From: JANXSF01 sp031394025
GTDB taxonomy: Bacteria > Acidobacteriota > Terriglobia > Bryobacterales > Bryobacteraceae
Direction: 5' to 3'
Assembly (NCBI GenBank): GCA_031394025.1
Contig: JANMWO010000243.1
Span: 1-5,105, forward strand
Length of the DNA stretch: 5,105 bases
The translations under genes were made by a program, and so were the position numbers. The notes beneath the pieces were generated by a model. It did not search any database. It was not told the DNA's origin and worked only from the letters and a program-made list of their open reading frames with translations. The first letter of the stretch is position 1. Each line of letters begins with the position of its first letter. Positions 1 through 4,971 of this stretch are shown here, piece by piece.

Positions 1-228
1 GCCAACCGCCGGGACACTATGGCAGGAGGCGCAACTATTGCCGTTGAACGTTGGACCCAAGCCGTCCTCTGCCGTTTCAATCGCGATGAAATCTTCCAGC
101 CCCAGCCGGAACAATTCCAGTTCCCGCGAACTGATGCCGGGCAATGGACTGCCGGGCATCACCCGATCCCCAGCGGTTTGGCCGAAGCTCAAAAGCATGG
201 AACAGACGATTAAAATGCGAGATTTCAT
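1..228 (-). CDS. DUF1111/DHOR-type di-heme cytochrome c, N-terminal part (cut by window edge)
   Basis: Only the first 76 codons lie in the window; the frame is open to base 1. The product begins with a likely Sec signal peptide (residues 1 to about 19, hydrophobic ILIVCSMLLSF). It continues with a segment typical of the DUF1111 'di-heme oxidoreductase' family: an LPGIS stretch, RLGLEDF, then GLGPTFNGNSCASCH, with the heme c motif CxxCH at C66-C69-H70, followed by SVPAVG. Family members are usually 400-500 residues with two c-type hemes and work in the periplasm; their substrates are poorly known. The start is ATG at 228-226, whose ATGA overlaps the cupredoxin stop codon, and an AAGG Shine-Dalgarno lies 4 nt upstream, so translation is probably coupled. 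It is the third gene of the porin operon. The family call is firm for the visible part; the second heme site and any peroxidase-like activity cannot be seen. Confidence 0.85.
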   Translation of the reverse strand, partial: MKSRILIVCSMLLSFGQTAGDRVMPGSPLPGISSRELELFRLGLEDFIAIETAEDGLGPTFNGNSCASCHSVPAVG

Positions 229-587
229 GCAGCCTTTTTCCCTTTGACGCTGATTGTTCCGCGCATCAGATTATGACCAGCACCACAGGGTCTGGAACAT
301 TCAAAAACCACCTGGCCGCTTTCTGGTGCCTGAAATCGCACGCGGATTTCACCCTGGCTGCGCGGAGGTATAGCCACGTCGATCCCTGCCGATGGAATTC
401 GAAACCCATGGCCTGTATCGTCACTGGTCAAAATAAATTCAACCAGTTCCCCAGGCTTCACCGTGATCCTTGCGGGATTGAATGTGAATCGTTCGGCTAC
501 GATGGATATGGTCTTGGTCGGTTTCTTATCGACTGGCGATTGGCCATAGGCCGCCAGAGTCATCATGAGCAGGGCAAACAGTTTCAT
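225..587 (-). CDS. Exported cupredoxin with a CuA (cytochrome oxidase subunit II-like) copper site
   Basis: This 120-residue protein has a signal peptide (about 1-15, MKLFALLMMTLAAYG) and one cupredoxin domain (about 26-115). The ligand set of a binuclear CuA centre is visible: H60 in GHGFRIP, then C97-x3-C101-x3-H105-x2-M108 in CSRPCGAGHNLM, followed by the usual RGTISV strand. The layout matches the CuA domain of cytochrome oxidase subunit II, especially the short ba3 type. R99 takes the place of the Glu/Gln that gives a backbone carbonyl, which should be tolerated. No transmembrane helix remains after signal cleavage and no oxidase subunit I gene is adjacent, so a soluble periplasmic electron carrier or copper-binding protein is more likely than an oxidase subunit. 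The ATG directly abuts the porin TAA, with GGTGG 6 nt upstream as Shine-Dalgarno. The gene ends in a 4-bp overlap with the di-heme cytochrome gene, its likely redox partner (inference). Confidence 0.88.
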   Translation of the reverse strand: MKLFALLMMTLAAYGQSPVDKKPTKTISIVAERFTFNPARITVKPGELVEFILTSDDTGHGFRIPSAGIDVAIPPRSQGEIRVRFQAPESGQVVFECSRPCGAGHNLMRGTISVKGKKAA

Positions 588-1916
588 TTAGAACCACCAT
601 CCAATTCCAAAATTAATTCCATCCACAGGCTTCACCACTTGGCTGGCATTGCGGTTAAAAACATAGTCGAACTTTATGGCCACATCGGCGTTGGGTTTGT
701 AGGTGAGACCGGTGACCCAAGCCGCGCGGTCAAATTGCAGCAGCGGCACAAAGCCTTGGGGCATCTGTTGCTGCGTATTGTATTTTTCGTATCGTCCAAA
801 CAGGATCAAATCCTGCCGGATGCGAGCGGGCAAAACATGCACGCCGGGTTCCAGATAATAGCCGCGCATTTGGCTGGCAATGTTCGGACTGGCGCCAGTG
901 CTCTGTTGCAGGCTGCGGTTCAGCTCGGCTGCGCCTTTGAGCCAGGTGTTGGCGAACAGCCCGCGAACATCGAACCGTTTCCAACTGTAACGGGCATCCA
1001 CTTCAGAGATGGTCACACGAGGGTTCAATCCGCGCAGGTTGAATCCGGCATGTCCTGAATAGATGCTGGTGCCCACGGTTAAGCGACGAACTCCGGCAAA
1101 CTCAAGACGGGCCACCTTGGCCGGATTGCGGAATGACGAATCGAAACCGGAAGTGCGGCCACCGGCAATGCCCGTTTCAGCGTCGAACCGGGCGGCGTCC
1201 AGAGCTGAGGTCATGTAGGCGCGATACCGAAATCCACGGCCCAGATCGCCAGTGAGTCCAAAGCCTAATTCCCGCCAGGTGGTGGGGATAATGAACGTTT
1301 CCACAAATGGCCGTTCCACTCCATTGAACGACGGCGGTTCGTGCCGTTCATTGGTGATGCCCACAGGAGTAAGCATCATGCCTGCACGAATGTTGAAATA
1401 GGGCTTGATTAGGAAATCAAGGTAAGCCTGTTCCAGTGCCACTTCCCCTTTTGCCTCGCCACCTTCAACCAGCGCGTGTTCAATTTCCAGCTCGCTCCAA
1501 AATTTGATGCGTTGCGAAAAGCTATGGCCGAATAGTAGAACAAAGCGGTGGAAATCTGGTCGGAACGGTTCACCACGATCTTTATTGACGTGGAAATCCA
1601 TGTAGCCAGCCACCGGGAGTCGAGTTTCACCGGTCGGTTCCAAGGGCGTCGGCACTGGCACTGACACTACACTTGCTTCGATGGCAGTGGCGACAACGGG
1701 AGCCTTCTTCGTGAGAAGTTCCGACACCAGGGCCTCTAACCGAGAGAACCGTGATTCCAGGTTGGCCGCTGCATCCAAGGGCTTGTAGGACGGGTCCAAC
1801 TGCTGCATCTTTCTTTCCAGATCGGCAAGGCGACGTTCAAAATCAGTGGAGACTTGGGCGGTTAATAATTGGATGGCAAACAGAAATACCGTAGCTTTCG
1901 CTATACACTTAACCAT
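588..1916 (-). CDS. Outer-membrane porin, phosphate-selective porin O/P-like, with N-terminal coiled coil
   Basis: This 442-residue protein has a signal peptide (about 1-20, ending LLTA), then a heptad-like helix rich in Leu, Arg and Glu (about 24-70, FERRLADLERKMQQL and FSRLEALVSELL) that could trimerise or touch the peptidoglycan. A Pro/Val-rich linker (73-100) follows, then a beta-barrel domain of alternating strands from about 101 to the end. YLDFLIKPYFNIRAGMMLTP (165-184) and the following ITNERHEPP resemble the central region of OprO/OprP-type porins. The chain ends GIGWWF, with the terminal Phe preceded by aromatics that BAM recognises. The substrate cannot be read from the sequence; phosphate selectivity is only the family name. 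ATG 1916-1914 is the start because an in-frame TGA lies about 30 nt upstream with no other start between, and the signal peptide begins there. There is no Shine-Dalgarno. It is the first gene of an operon with the CuA protein and the di-heme cytochrome. Confidence 0.85.
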   Translation of the reverse strand: MVKCIAKATVFLFAIQLLTAQVSTDFERRLADLERKMQQLDPSYKPLDAAANLESRFSRLEALVSELLTKKAPVVATAIEASVVSVPVPTPLEPTGETRLPVAGYMDFHVNKDRGEPFRPDFHRFVLLFGHSFSQRIKFWSELEIEHALVEGGEAKGEVALEQAYLDFLIKPYFNIRAGMMLTPVGITNERHEPPSFNGVERPFVETFIIPTTWRELGFGLTGDLGRGFRYRAYMTSALDAARFDAETGIAGGRTSGFDSSFRNPAKVARLEFAGVRRLTVGTSIYSGHAGFNLRGLNPRVTISEVDARYSWKRFDVRGLFANTWLKGAAELNRSLQQSTGASPNIASQMRGYYLEPGVHVLPARIRQDLILFGRYEKYNTQQQMPQGFVPLLQFDRAAWVTGLTYKPNADVAIKFDYVFNRNASQVVKPVDGINFGIGWWF

Positions 1917-1933
1917 AGTTAAGTTTAAGTGTA
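1904..1933. promoter_or_regulatory. Nested inverted repeats over the -10 box and porin start codon (operator-like)
   Basis: On the plus strand TACACTTAA (1904-1912) and TTAAGTGTA (1925-1933) form a perfect 9-bp inverted repeat with a 12-bp spacer. Nested inside, ACTTAAC (1907-1913) and GTTAAGT (1918-1924) form a perfect 7-bp inverted repeat with a 4-bp centre that holds the start codon. The result is three or four copies of an ACTTAA-type half-site in 30 bp. The position over the -10 box, predicted transcription start and ATG suits repressor binding. In RNA the inner arms could also form a small hairpin around the start codon. The regulator is unknown. The outer half-site TACA/TGTA recalls BlaI/CopY-type operators, but the spacing differs, so I do not assign it. 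Confidence 0.6.
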
Positions 1934-1957
1934 AGGCATGGTTTCATTGGTTGTCAA
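1928..1957 (-). promoter_or_regulatory. Sigma70-like promoter of the porin operon
   Basis: On the minus strand a perfect -35 box TTGACA (1957-1952) and a -10 box TACACT (1933-1928, matching TATAAT at 4 of 6) are separated by 18 bp. Transcription would start near 1922-1920, only about 4-6 nt before the porin ATG. The mRNA would therefore be leaderless or nearly so, which agrees with the missing Shine-Dalgarno. The start site is inferred from spacing only. Confidence 0.65.
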
Positions 1958-1966
1958 ATCGATAAG

Positions 1967-3130
1967 CTACCAGTCGGCCACGGAGCCATCGCGATGGAAG
2001 CAATCCATCATCACTTCCTGCTGCCAGGGATGCTTATTCGCTTCCGCTTCATTCACGTCGATACCCAGTCCTGGGGCGGTTGGGGACACGGCGTGCCCTT
2101 TGATCACGGCCACTGGAGTTTGCACCACATCGCCGCGCCAGGGGACGTCACTGCGCACCTGTTCCTGAATCAGATAATTAGGAATGGCGAATCCCAGTTG
2201 CGTGCAAGCGGCCGTTGAAATGGGACCTTGGGGATTGTGACAGGCCACGGCGATGTTGTAAGTTTCAGCCATGGCGGCGATGCGACGCACTTCGCTGATG
2301 CCCCCGCAATGAGAGGCGTCTGGCTGAATAATGGCGCAGGCCTGCTTTTCAAAAAGCTCGCGGAATTCCCAGCGCCCAACCAGACGCTCACCCGTGGCAA
2401 TGGGGATTTTCAAAGCCTGACTGACACGTCGCAGCGCTTCAATATTTTCCGGTGCAACGGGTTCTTCAAACCAATAAATATTGAAATCTTCCAGCATGCG
2501 TCCAAATTGAATGGCGGCGGCGGGCGTGGTGCGGGCATGGACGTCAATCATAATATCCACGTCGTCCCCGGCGGCCAGACGCATGGCTTCCACTGCCTTG
2601 GCTGCACGCTTCAGCACACTTGGACTTTCAATCATTTCGGCGACCGGAATGGGCAGTGATTTGACGGCAGTGAACCCCTCTTCAATAGACGCCAGCATCC
2701 GTTCGGCGAACTGTGTGGGTTCAATGGTCTGGTAAATAGATTCCAGGTTGCCGCCGCCCAGGTGGTCGTAAAATCGCAGAGTATCGCGCACCGGTCCGCC
2801 CAACAATTCCGCCACGGGCTTGCCGACTTCTTTACCCTTGATATCCCACAGTGCCTGATCAATGCCGCTGATGGCCGTGTAGTTGTAAATGCCCCCGCGC
2901 CAGAAATATTGCCGATGCATGATCTGCCACAAATGTTCAATGCGTCGCGGATCTTGGCCAATGAGCAGCACCGACAGATCCTCAATGGCTCCGACAACTC
3001 CTTTGGTTTTCCATTCCAAAGTGGCCTCACCCCAACCGTAGAGGCCCGGCTGATCCGTTTCCACTTTGACGAAGATCCAATTGCGCATGCGGGCGTGGAC
3101 CACTTTGGTTGAGATGCGAGTGATTTTCAT
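1967..3130 (-). CDS. Enolase-superfamily sugar-acid dehydratase, galactonate dehydratase-like (mandelate racemase/muconate lactonizing family)
   Basis: The 387-residue product has the superfamily's two domains: an N-terminal capping domain (1 to about 125, with GWGEATLEW, LIGQDPRRIEHLWQ and SGIDQALWDIKGK) and a TIM barrel. The Mg2+ ligands D196 (IDVHAR), E222 (WFEEPV) and E248 (ATGERL), the catalytic bases H198 and H298 (ACHNPQGP) and E323 (IQEQ) are all present. Their spacing equals E. coli DgoD D183/E209/E235/H185/H285/E310, and the chain ends GSVADW where DgoD ends NSVAEW. It should dehydrate an aldonate to a 2-keto-3-deoxy acid in the cytoplasm. D-galactonate is the likeliest substrate by family, but specificity in this subgroup often differs and no sugar-catabolism neighbours are visible to support it. 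ATG 3130-3128 is the start that aligns with DgoD MKIT; no clear Shine-Dalgarno precedes it. It lies 50 bp upstream of the porin gene on the same strand, so readthrough is possible. Confidence 0.85.
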   Translation of the reverse strand: MKITRISTKVVHARMRNWIFVKVETDQPGLYGWGEATLEWKTKGVVGAIEDLSVLLIGQDPRRIEHLWQIMHRQYFWRGGIYNYTAISGIDQALWDIKGKEVGKPVAELLGGPVRDTLRFYDHLGGGNLESIYQTIEPTQFAERMLASIEEGFTAVKSLPIPVAEMIESPSVLKRAAKAVEAMRLAAGDDVDIMIDVHARTTPAAAIQFGRMLEDFNIYWFEEPVAPENIEALRRVSQALKIPIATGERLVGRWEFRELFEKQACAIIQPDASHCGGISEVRRIAAMAETYNIAVACHNPQGPISTAACTQLGFAIPNYLIQEQVRSDVPWRGDVVQTPVAVIKGHAVSPTAPGLGIDVNEAEANKHPWQQEVMMDCFHRDGSVADW

Positions 3131-3137
3131 TCAGTTC

Positions 3138-3145
3138 TAAGTGTA
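3138..3145 (-). promoter_or_regulatory. Possible -10 or shared box upstream of the dehydratase gene
   Basis: The minus-strand octamer TACACTTA occurs 7 nt before the dehydratase ATG. The same octamer forms the -10 region and outer half-site of the porin promoter. If TACACT is the -10 box here, this mRNA too would be almost leaderless. I find no good -35 box at 16-18 bp, and there is no inverted partner, so support is weak. The divergent gap holding it is only 28 bp (3131-3158). Confidence 0.25.
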
Positions 3146-3158
3146 GAGAAGTGCGATC

Positions 3159-3599
3159 ATGAGTGCTATGCCCACTCAAAATTATGAAAATCACGCCATG
3201 CGCGTGCCCGGTTTCCTGTTCATCCTGGTGCTGACTTTGGCCACCTTCCTGGGGTCCTGTGTGAACCTCTATAAGTCTTGGGATGACCATCAACGTTTGT
3301 ACAGCGCATCGCTGATTCTGGCACTGAGCATCAGCACTATGGGTGCGGCCGTTTTCGCCCGAACGTTCGCGTTAAAGGTGCAGGACCGTGCCATTCGTGC
3401 CGAAGAAAATCTGCGCCATTTTGTTCTTACTGGCAAGCTGTTGGATTCGCGACTTACTGTAAAGCAGATCGTAGGCCTGCGCTTTGCTTCCGATGCTGAG
3501 TTCCTGGACTTGGCGAAGAAAGCAGCCGATACTGGCATGGCCCAGGACGATATTAAAAAGGCCGTGAAGAACTGGCGCGCTGATTTTGATCGCATGTAA
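3159..3599 (+). CDS. DUF6526 family two-helix membrane protein
   Basis: This 146-residue protein has a short N-terminus containing QNYENHAMR, two hydrophobic helices (about 17-37, PGFLFILVLTLATFLGSC, and 48-69), and a basic, helical cytoplasmic tail. The tail holds the family hallmarks DRAIRAEENLRHFVLTGKLL (76-95), QIVGLRFASDAEF (103-115) and DIKKAVKNWRAD (131-142). I recognise this as DUF6526 from its overall pattern; no function is established for the family. ATG 3159 has a weak GAGAAG Shine-Dalgarno 7 nt upstream; internal ATG codons at residues 4 and 14 are possible alternatives. The gene is divergent from the dehydratase and 13 bp upstream of the thioesterase gene, with which it probably forms a two-gene operon. 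Its promoter must lie mostly within the first bases of the dehydratase gene; I could not identify it. Confidence 0.82.
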   Translation: MSAMPTQNYENHAMRVPGFLFILVLTLATFLGSCVNLYKSWDDHQRLYSASLILALSISTMGAAVFARTFALKVQDRAIRAEENLRHFVLTGKLLDSRLTVKQIVGLRFASDAEFLDLAKKAADTGMAQDDIKKAVKNWRADFDRM

Positions 3600-3606
3600 A
3601 GGGTGA
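3600..3606 (+). promoter_or_regulatory. Ribosome binding site deciding the thioesterase start
   Basis: AGGGTGA, part of an AAGGGTGAT stretch that resembles the anti-Shine-Dalgarno complement, ends 6 nt before ATG 3613. It directly abuts the in-frame TTG at 3607, which is too close for use. This favours ATG 3613. Confidence 0.6.
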
Positions 3607-3612
3607 TTGAGC

Positions 3613-4080
3613 ATGGCTGATTTTATTTGGAGGACGCGCCTGCTTTTTGTCGATACCGATGCCAGTGGACGCATCCACTACAGTGCCCTGTTTCGACATG
3701 TGGAAGCGGCGGAGATGGAATTTTTCCGTTCCATTGGACGACCCTTCAGCCAGATGCCGTTCAGTGATTTGAAATATCCACGGGTGCGCGTGGAGGCTGA
3801 TTATAAGGCTCCCCTGATTTGCGATGATCTGATGGATATTCATGTCTGGGTGGAGCGCATTGGCCGGGCATCGTACACCTTGGGATTTTCCATTCGCAAA
3901 GAAGATGTTGAAGTTGCAGCGGCGAAAGAAGTGATTGCCTGCATGTCAGCCAAGACGCAGGGCTCGCATCCAATGCCTGATGATCTGGTAGCGGCGCTGA
4001 CACCTTTTCTGCGAAGCAAAGGGGAAGCTGCGTTCGCCCCCCAGCTTAAAAACCAGGCTCCAGGTGGACTCGCTACATGA
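3613..4080 (+). CDS. Acyl-CoA thioesterase, hot-dog fold (4HBT/YbgC-like)
   Basis: The 155-residue protein is a single hot-dog domain of usual length. Near the N-terminus FVDTDASGRIHYSALFRHVE matches the 4HBT/YbgC active-site segment; D16, the second Asp of DTD, aligns with catalytic D18 of E. coli YbgC. The long central helix (about 24-41, ALFRHVEAAEMEFFRSIG) and the following VEADYKAPLICDDLMDIHVWVERIGRASYTLGFSI strand region also fit. It should hydrolyse an acyl-CoA thioester in the cytoplasm; chain length or aromatic preference cannot be read. About 25 C-terminal residues after TPF look disordered. ATG 3613 is chosen over TTG 3607 because of the Shine-Dalgarno spacing. It follows the DUF6526 gene by 13 bp, so co-transcription is likely, and converges with the next minus-strand gene across 16 bp. 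Confidence 0.87.
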   Translation: MADFIWRTRLLFVDTDASGRIHYSALFRHVEAAEMEFFRSIGRPFSQMPFSDLKYPRVRVEADYKAPLICDDLMDIHVWVERIGRASYTLGFSIRKEDVEVAAAKEVIACMSAKTQGSHPMPDDLVAALTPFLRSKGEAAFAPQLKNQAPGGLAT

Positions 4081-4096
4081 GCTCGATTCACTTAAA

Positions 4097-4825
4097 TTAA
4101 ATCGGCGAACGGAGCATGTTCTCCTTTGACTTGCGTTGTCCTGATCCTTTGCGAAAAACAAATGCCCGACTTTGAGTCGCAATAGTTTTTACTGGTGTTT
4201 CTGTCTCAGGGATGGGGGGAAGCGCGGCGTATAGGATACTGTGCGGATTGCGAACGCGATTTTCGCGAGATAGAGGAAGCGGGATCGACCCTCTTATCTT
4301 TGTTTCAACAGGTTCATTTCGTGATTCCAAGTCTGACTGCGGTTGGTGGCTGGTTGGTTCAGGCATCACTGGAAATAGTCGACGCATCTTGCGAAGCTGC
4401 TGGGTTAGATTTTTATACTGAGACCGTAAGCGGCGGCCTTGAATGTCGATTTGGTTCAGTCCGTCGCAATTGGTTTTGAGGGCAACCCCGTCGAGGGCGT
4501 AGAGAGTATTGCGACTGACCGATTCGATTTCTTCGGAGAGCACAGGGTACAAGTGTCGCATCAGGCTATGGCCCAAGTTGGCTTGACGGCGAAGACGCCA
4601 GAGGGTGGTGACCAATTCAAAGACGAAGATTTCTTCAATTGCATTGGTGGGATTCCATGTATCGAGGTGAGTATCCATGAGGAGCTGGAAATCGGAAAGT
4701 TCTTCGCCTGGAAGGATAAATTCCTGAATGTAGGCAGAGCGGCGGTTGCCTTGGGGAGTCTTGGGGCCCGTGGATTTCAGCACGTTCAGGCGCGGGGTGA
4801 GTTTGCGTTTGTCGTCAGTTCTCAT
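4097..4825 (-). CDS. Hypothetical protein of the 'STGPKTPEG...LPGE' family (copy A, with internal deletion)
   Basis: The 242-residue product begins MRTDDKRKLTPRLNVLKSTG and continues KTPQGNRRS, then EFILPGEELSDFQLLM, EEIFVFELVTTLWRLRRQ and SLMRHLYP. This pattern recurs in many hypothetical proteins of Acidobacteriota and Planctomycetota, often in many copies per genome; no function is known. Family members normally have an N-A-L-x-H-G-L-like segment between the R-S of the first motif and the LPGE motif. That segment is missing here: 8 codons that the neighbouring plus-strand copy keeps are deleted at about residue 31. Residues about 130-242 are polar, rich in Arg, Pro, Ser and Glu, with no recognisable domain. 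There is no signal peptide or membrane segment. ATG 4825 is the only start before the conserved motif; no clear Shine-Dalgarno precedes it. The family match and long open frame support a real gene, but it may be non-functional. Confidence 0.6.
   Translation of the reverse strand: MRTDDKRKLTPRLNVLKSTGPKTPQGNRRSAYIQEFILPGEELSDFQLLMDTHLDTWNPTNAIEEIFVFELVTTLWRLRRQANLGHSLMRHLYPVLSEEIESVSRNTLYALDGVALKTNCDGLNQIDIQGRRLRSQYKNLTQQLRKMRRLFPVMPEPTSHQPQSDLESRNEPVETKIRGSIPLPLSRENRVRNPHSILYAALPPIPETETPVKTIATQSRAFVFRKGSGQRKSKENMLRSPI
4704..4813 (-). repeat. Inverted repeat arm A (5' end of the minus-strand hypothetical gene)
   Basis: This 110-bp stretch is the reverse complement of 4972-5105, with 7 or 8 mismatches by my hand alignment and one 24-bp gap. 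It encodes DDKRKL to LPGE of copy A. The gap falls after the TCTGC that ends in plus-strand base 4735, and keeps the reading frame. Confidence 0.85.
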
Positions 4826-4853
4826 GGCGGGTACAGCATAGCAGAGGGGTTGG

Positions 4854-4881
4854 TTGGGGTTATTAGGAAGTGCTTTATAAT
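4854..4881 (+). promoter_or_regulatory. Possible promoter between the two diverging family copies
   Basis: A perfect -10 TATAAT (4876-4881) has a poor -35 TTGGGG (4854-4859, 3 of 6) 16 bp upstream. It would read toward the plus-strand copy with a leader of about 80 nt. On the opposite strand TATAAA overlaps the same bases, with GTCACA 17 bp upstream of it, so a divergent promoter for copy A is equally possible. The rest of the 4826-4971 gap shows nothing else I can name. Confidence 0.35.
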
Positions 4882-4971
4882 CAACGTGAAATGCCTTGTG
4901 ACTCGGACTTTGAAAGGTAGGGCAGCGCCAATCTTGATTTCGGACTCTCTATCCTGCATCAGGCAACAAAT

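Noticed and set aside
144..1058. A long plus-strand open frame of 304 codons
   Set aside because: It lies antisense to the porin and CuA genes, which have clear signal peptides and family motifs. Its translation shows no domain, and the frame is a by-product of codon bias.
1925..1939. Mini-ORF MPYT on the minus strand upstream of the porin as a leader peptide
   Set aside because: It overlaps the -10 box and lies upstream of the predicted transcription start, so it would not be transcribed from that promoter.
2228..2659. A plus-strand frame of 143 codons inside the dehydratase gene
   Set aside because: It is a shadow of a gene with complete active-site conservation and has no recognisable motif or ribosome binding site.
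3607..3612. TTG at 3607 as the thioesterase start
   Set aside because: The Shine-Dalgarno ends directly next to it, leaving no spacing, while ATG 3613 has 6 nt spacing and fits the family's N-terminal length.
4084..4104. CGATT/AATCG short inverted repeat in the convergent gap as a terminator
   Set aside because: The arms are only 5 bp, A/T-rich, with an 11-nt loop and no T tract on either strand. It is not convincing as an intrinsic terminator.
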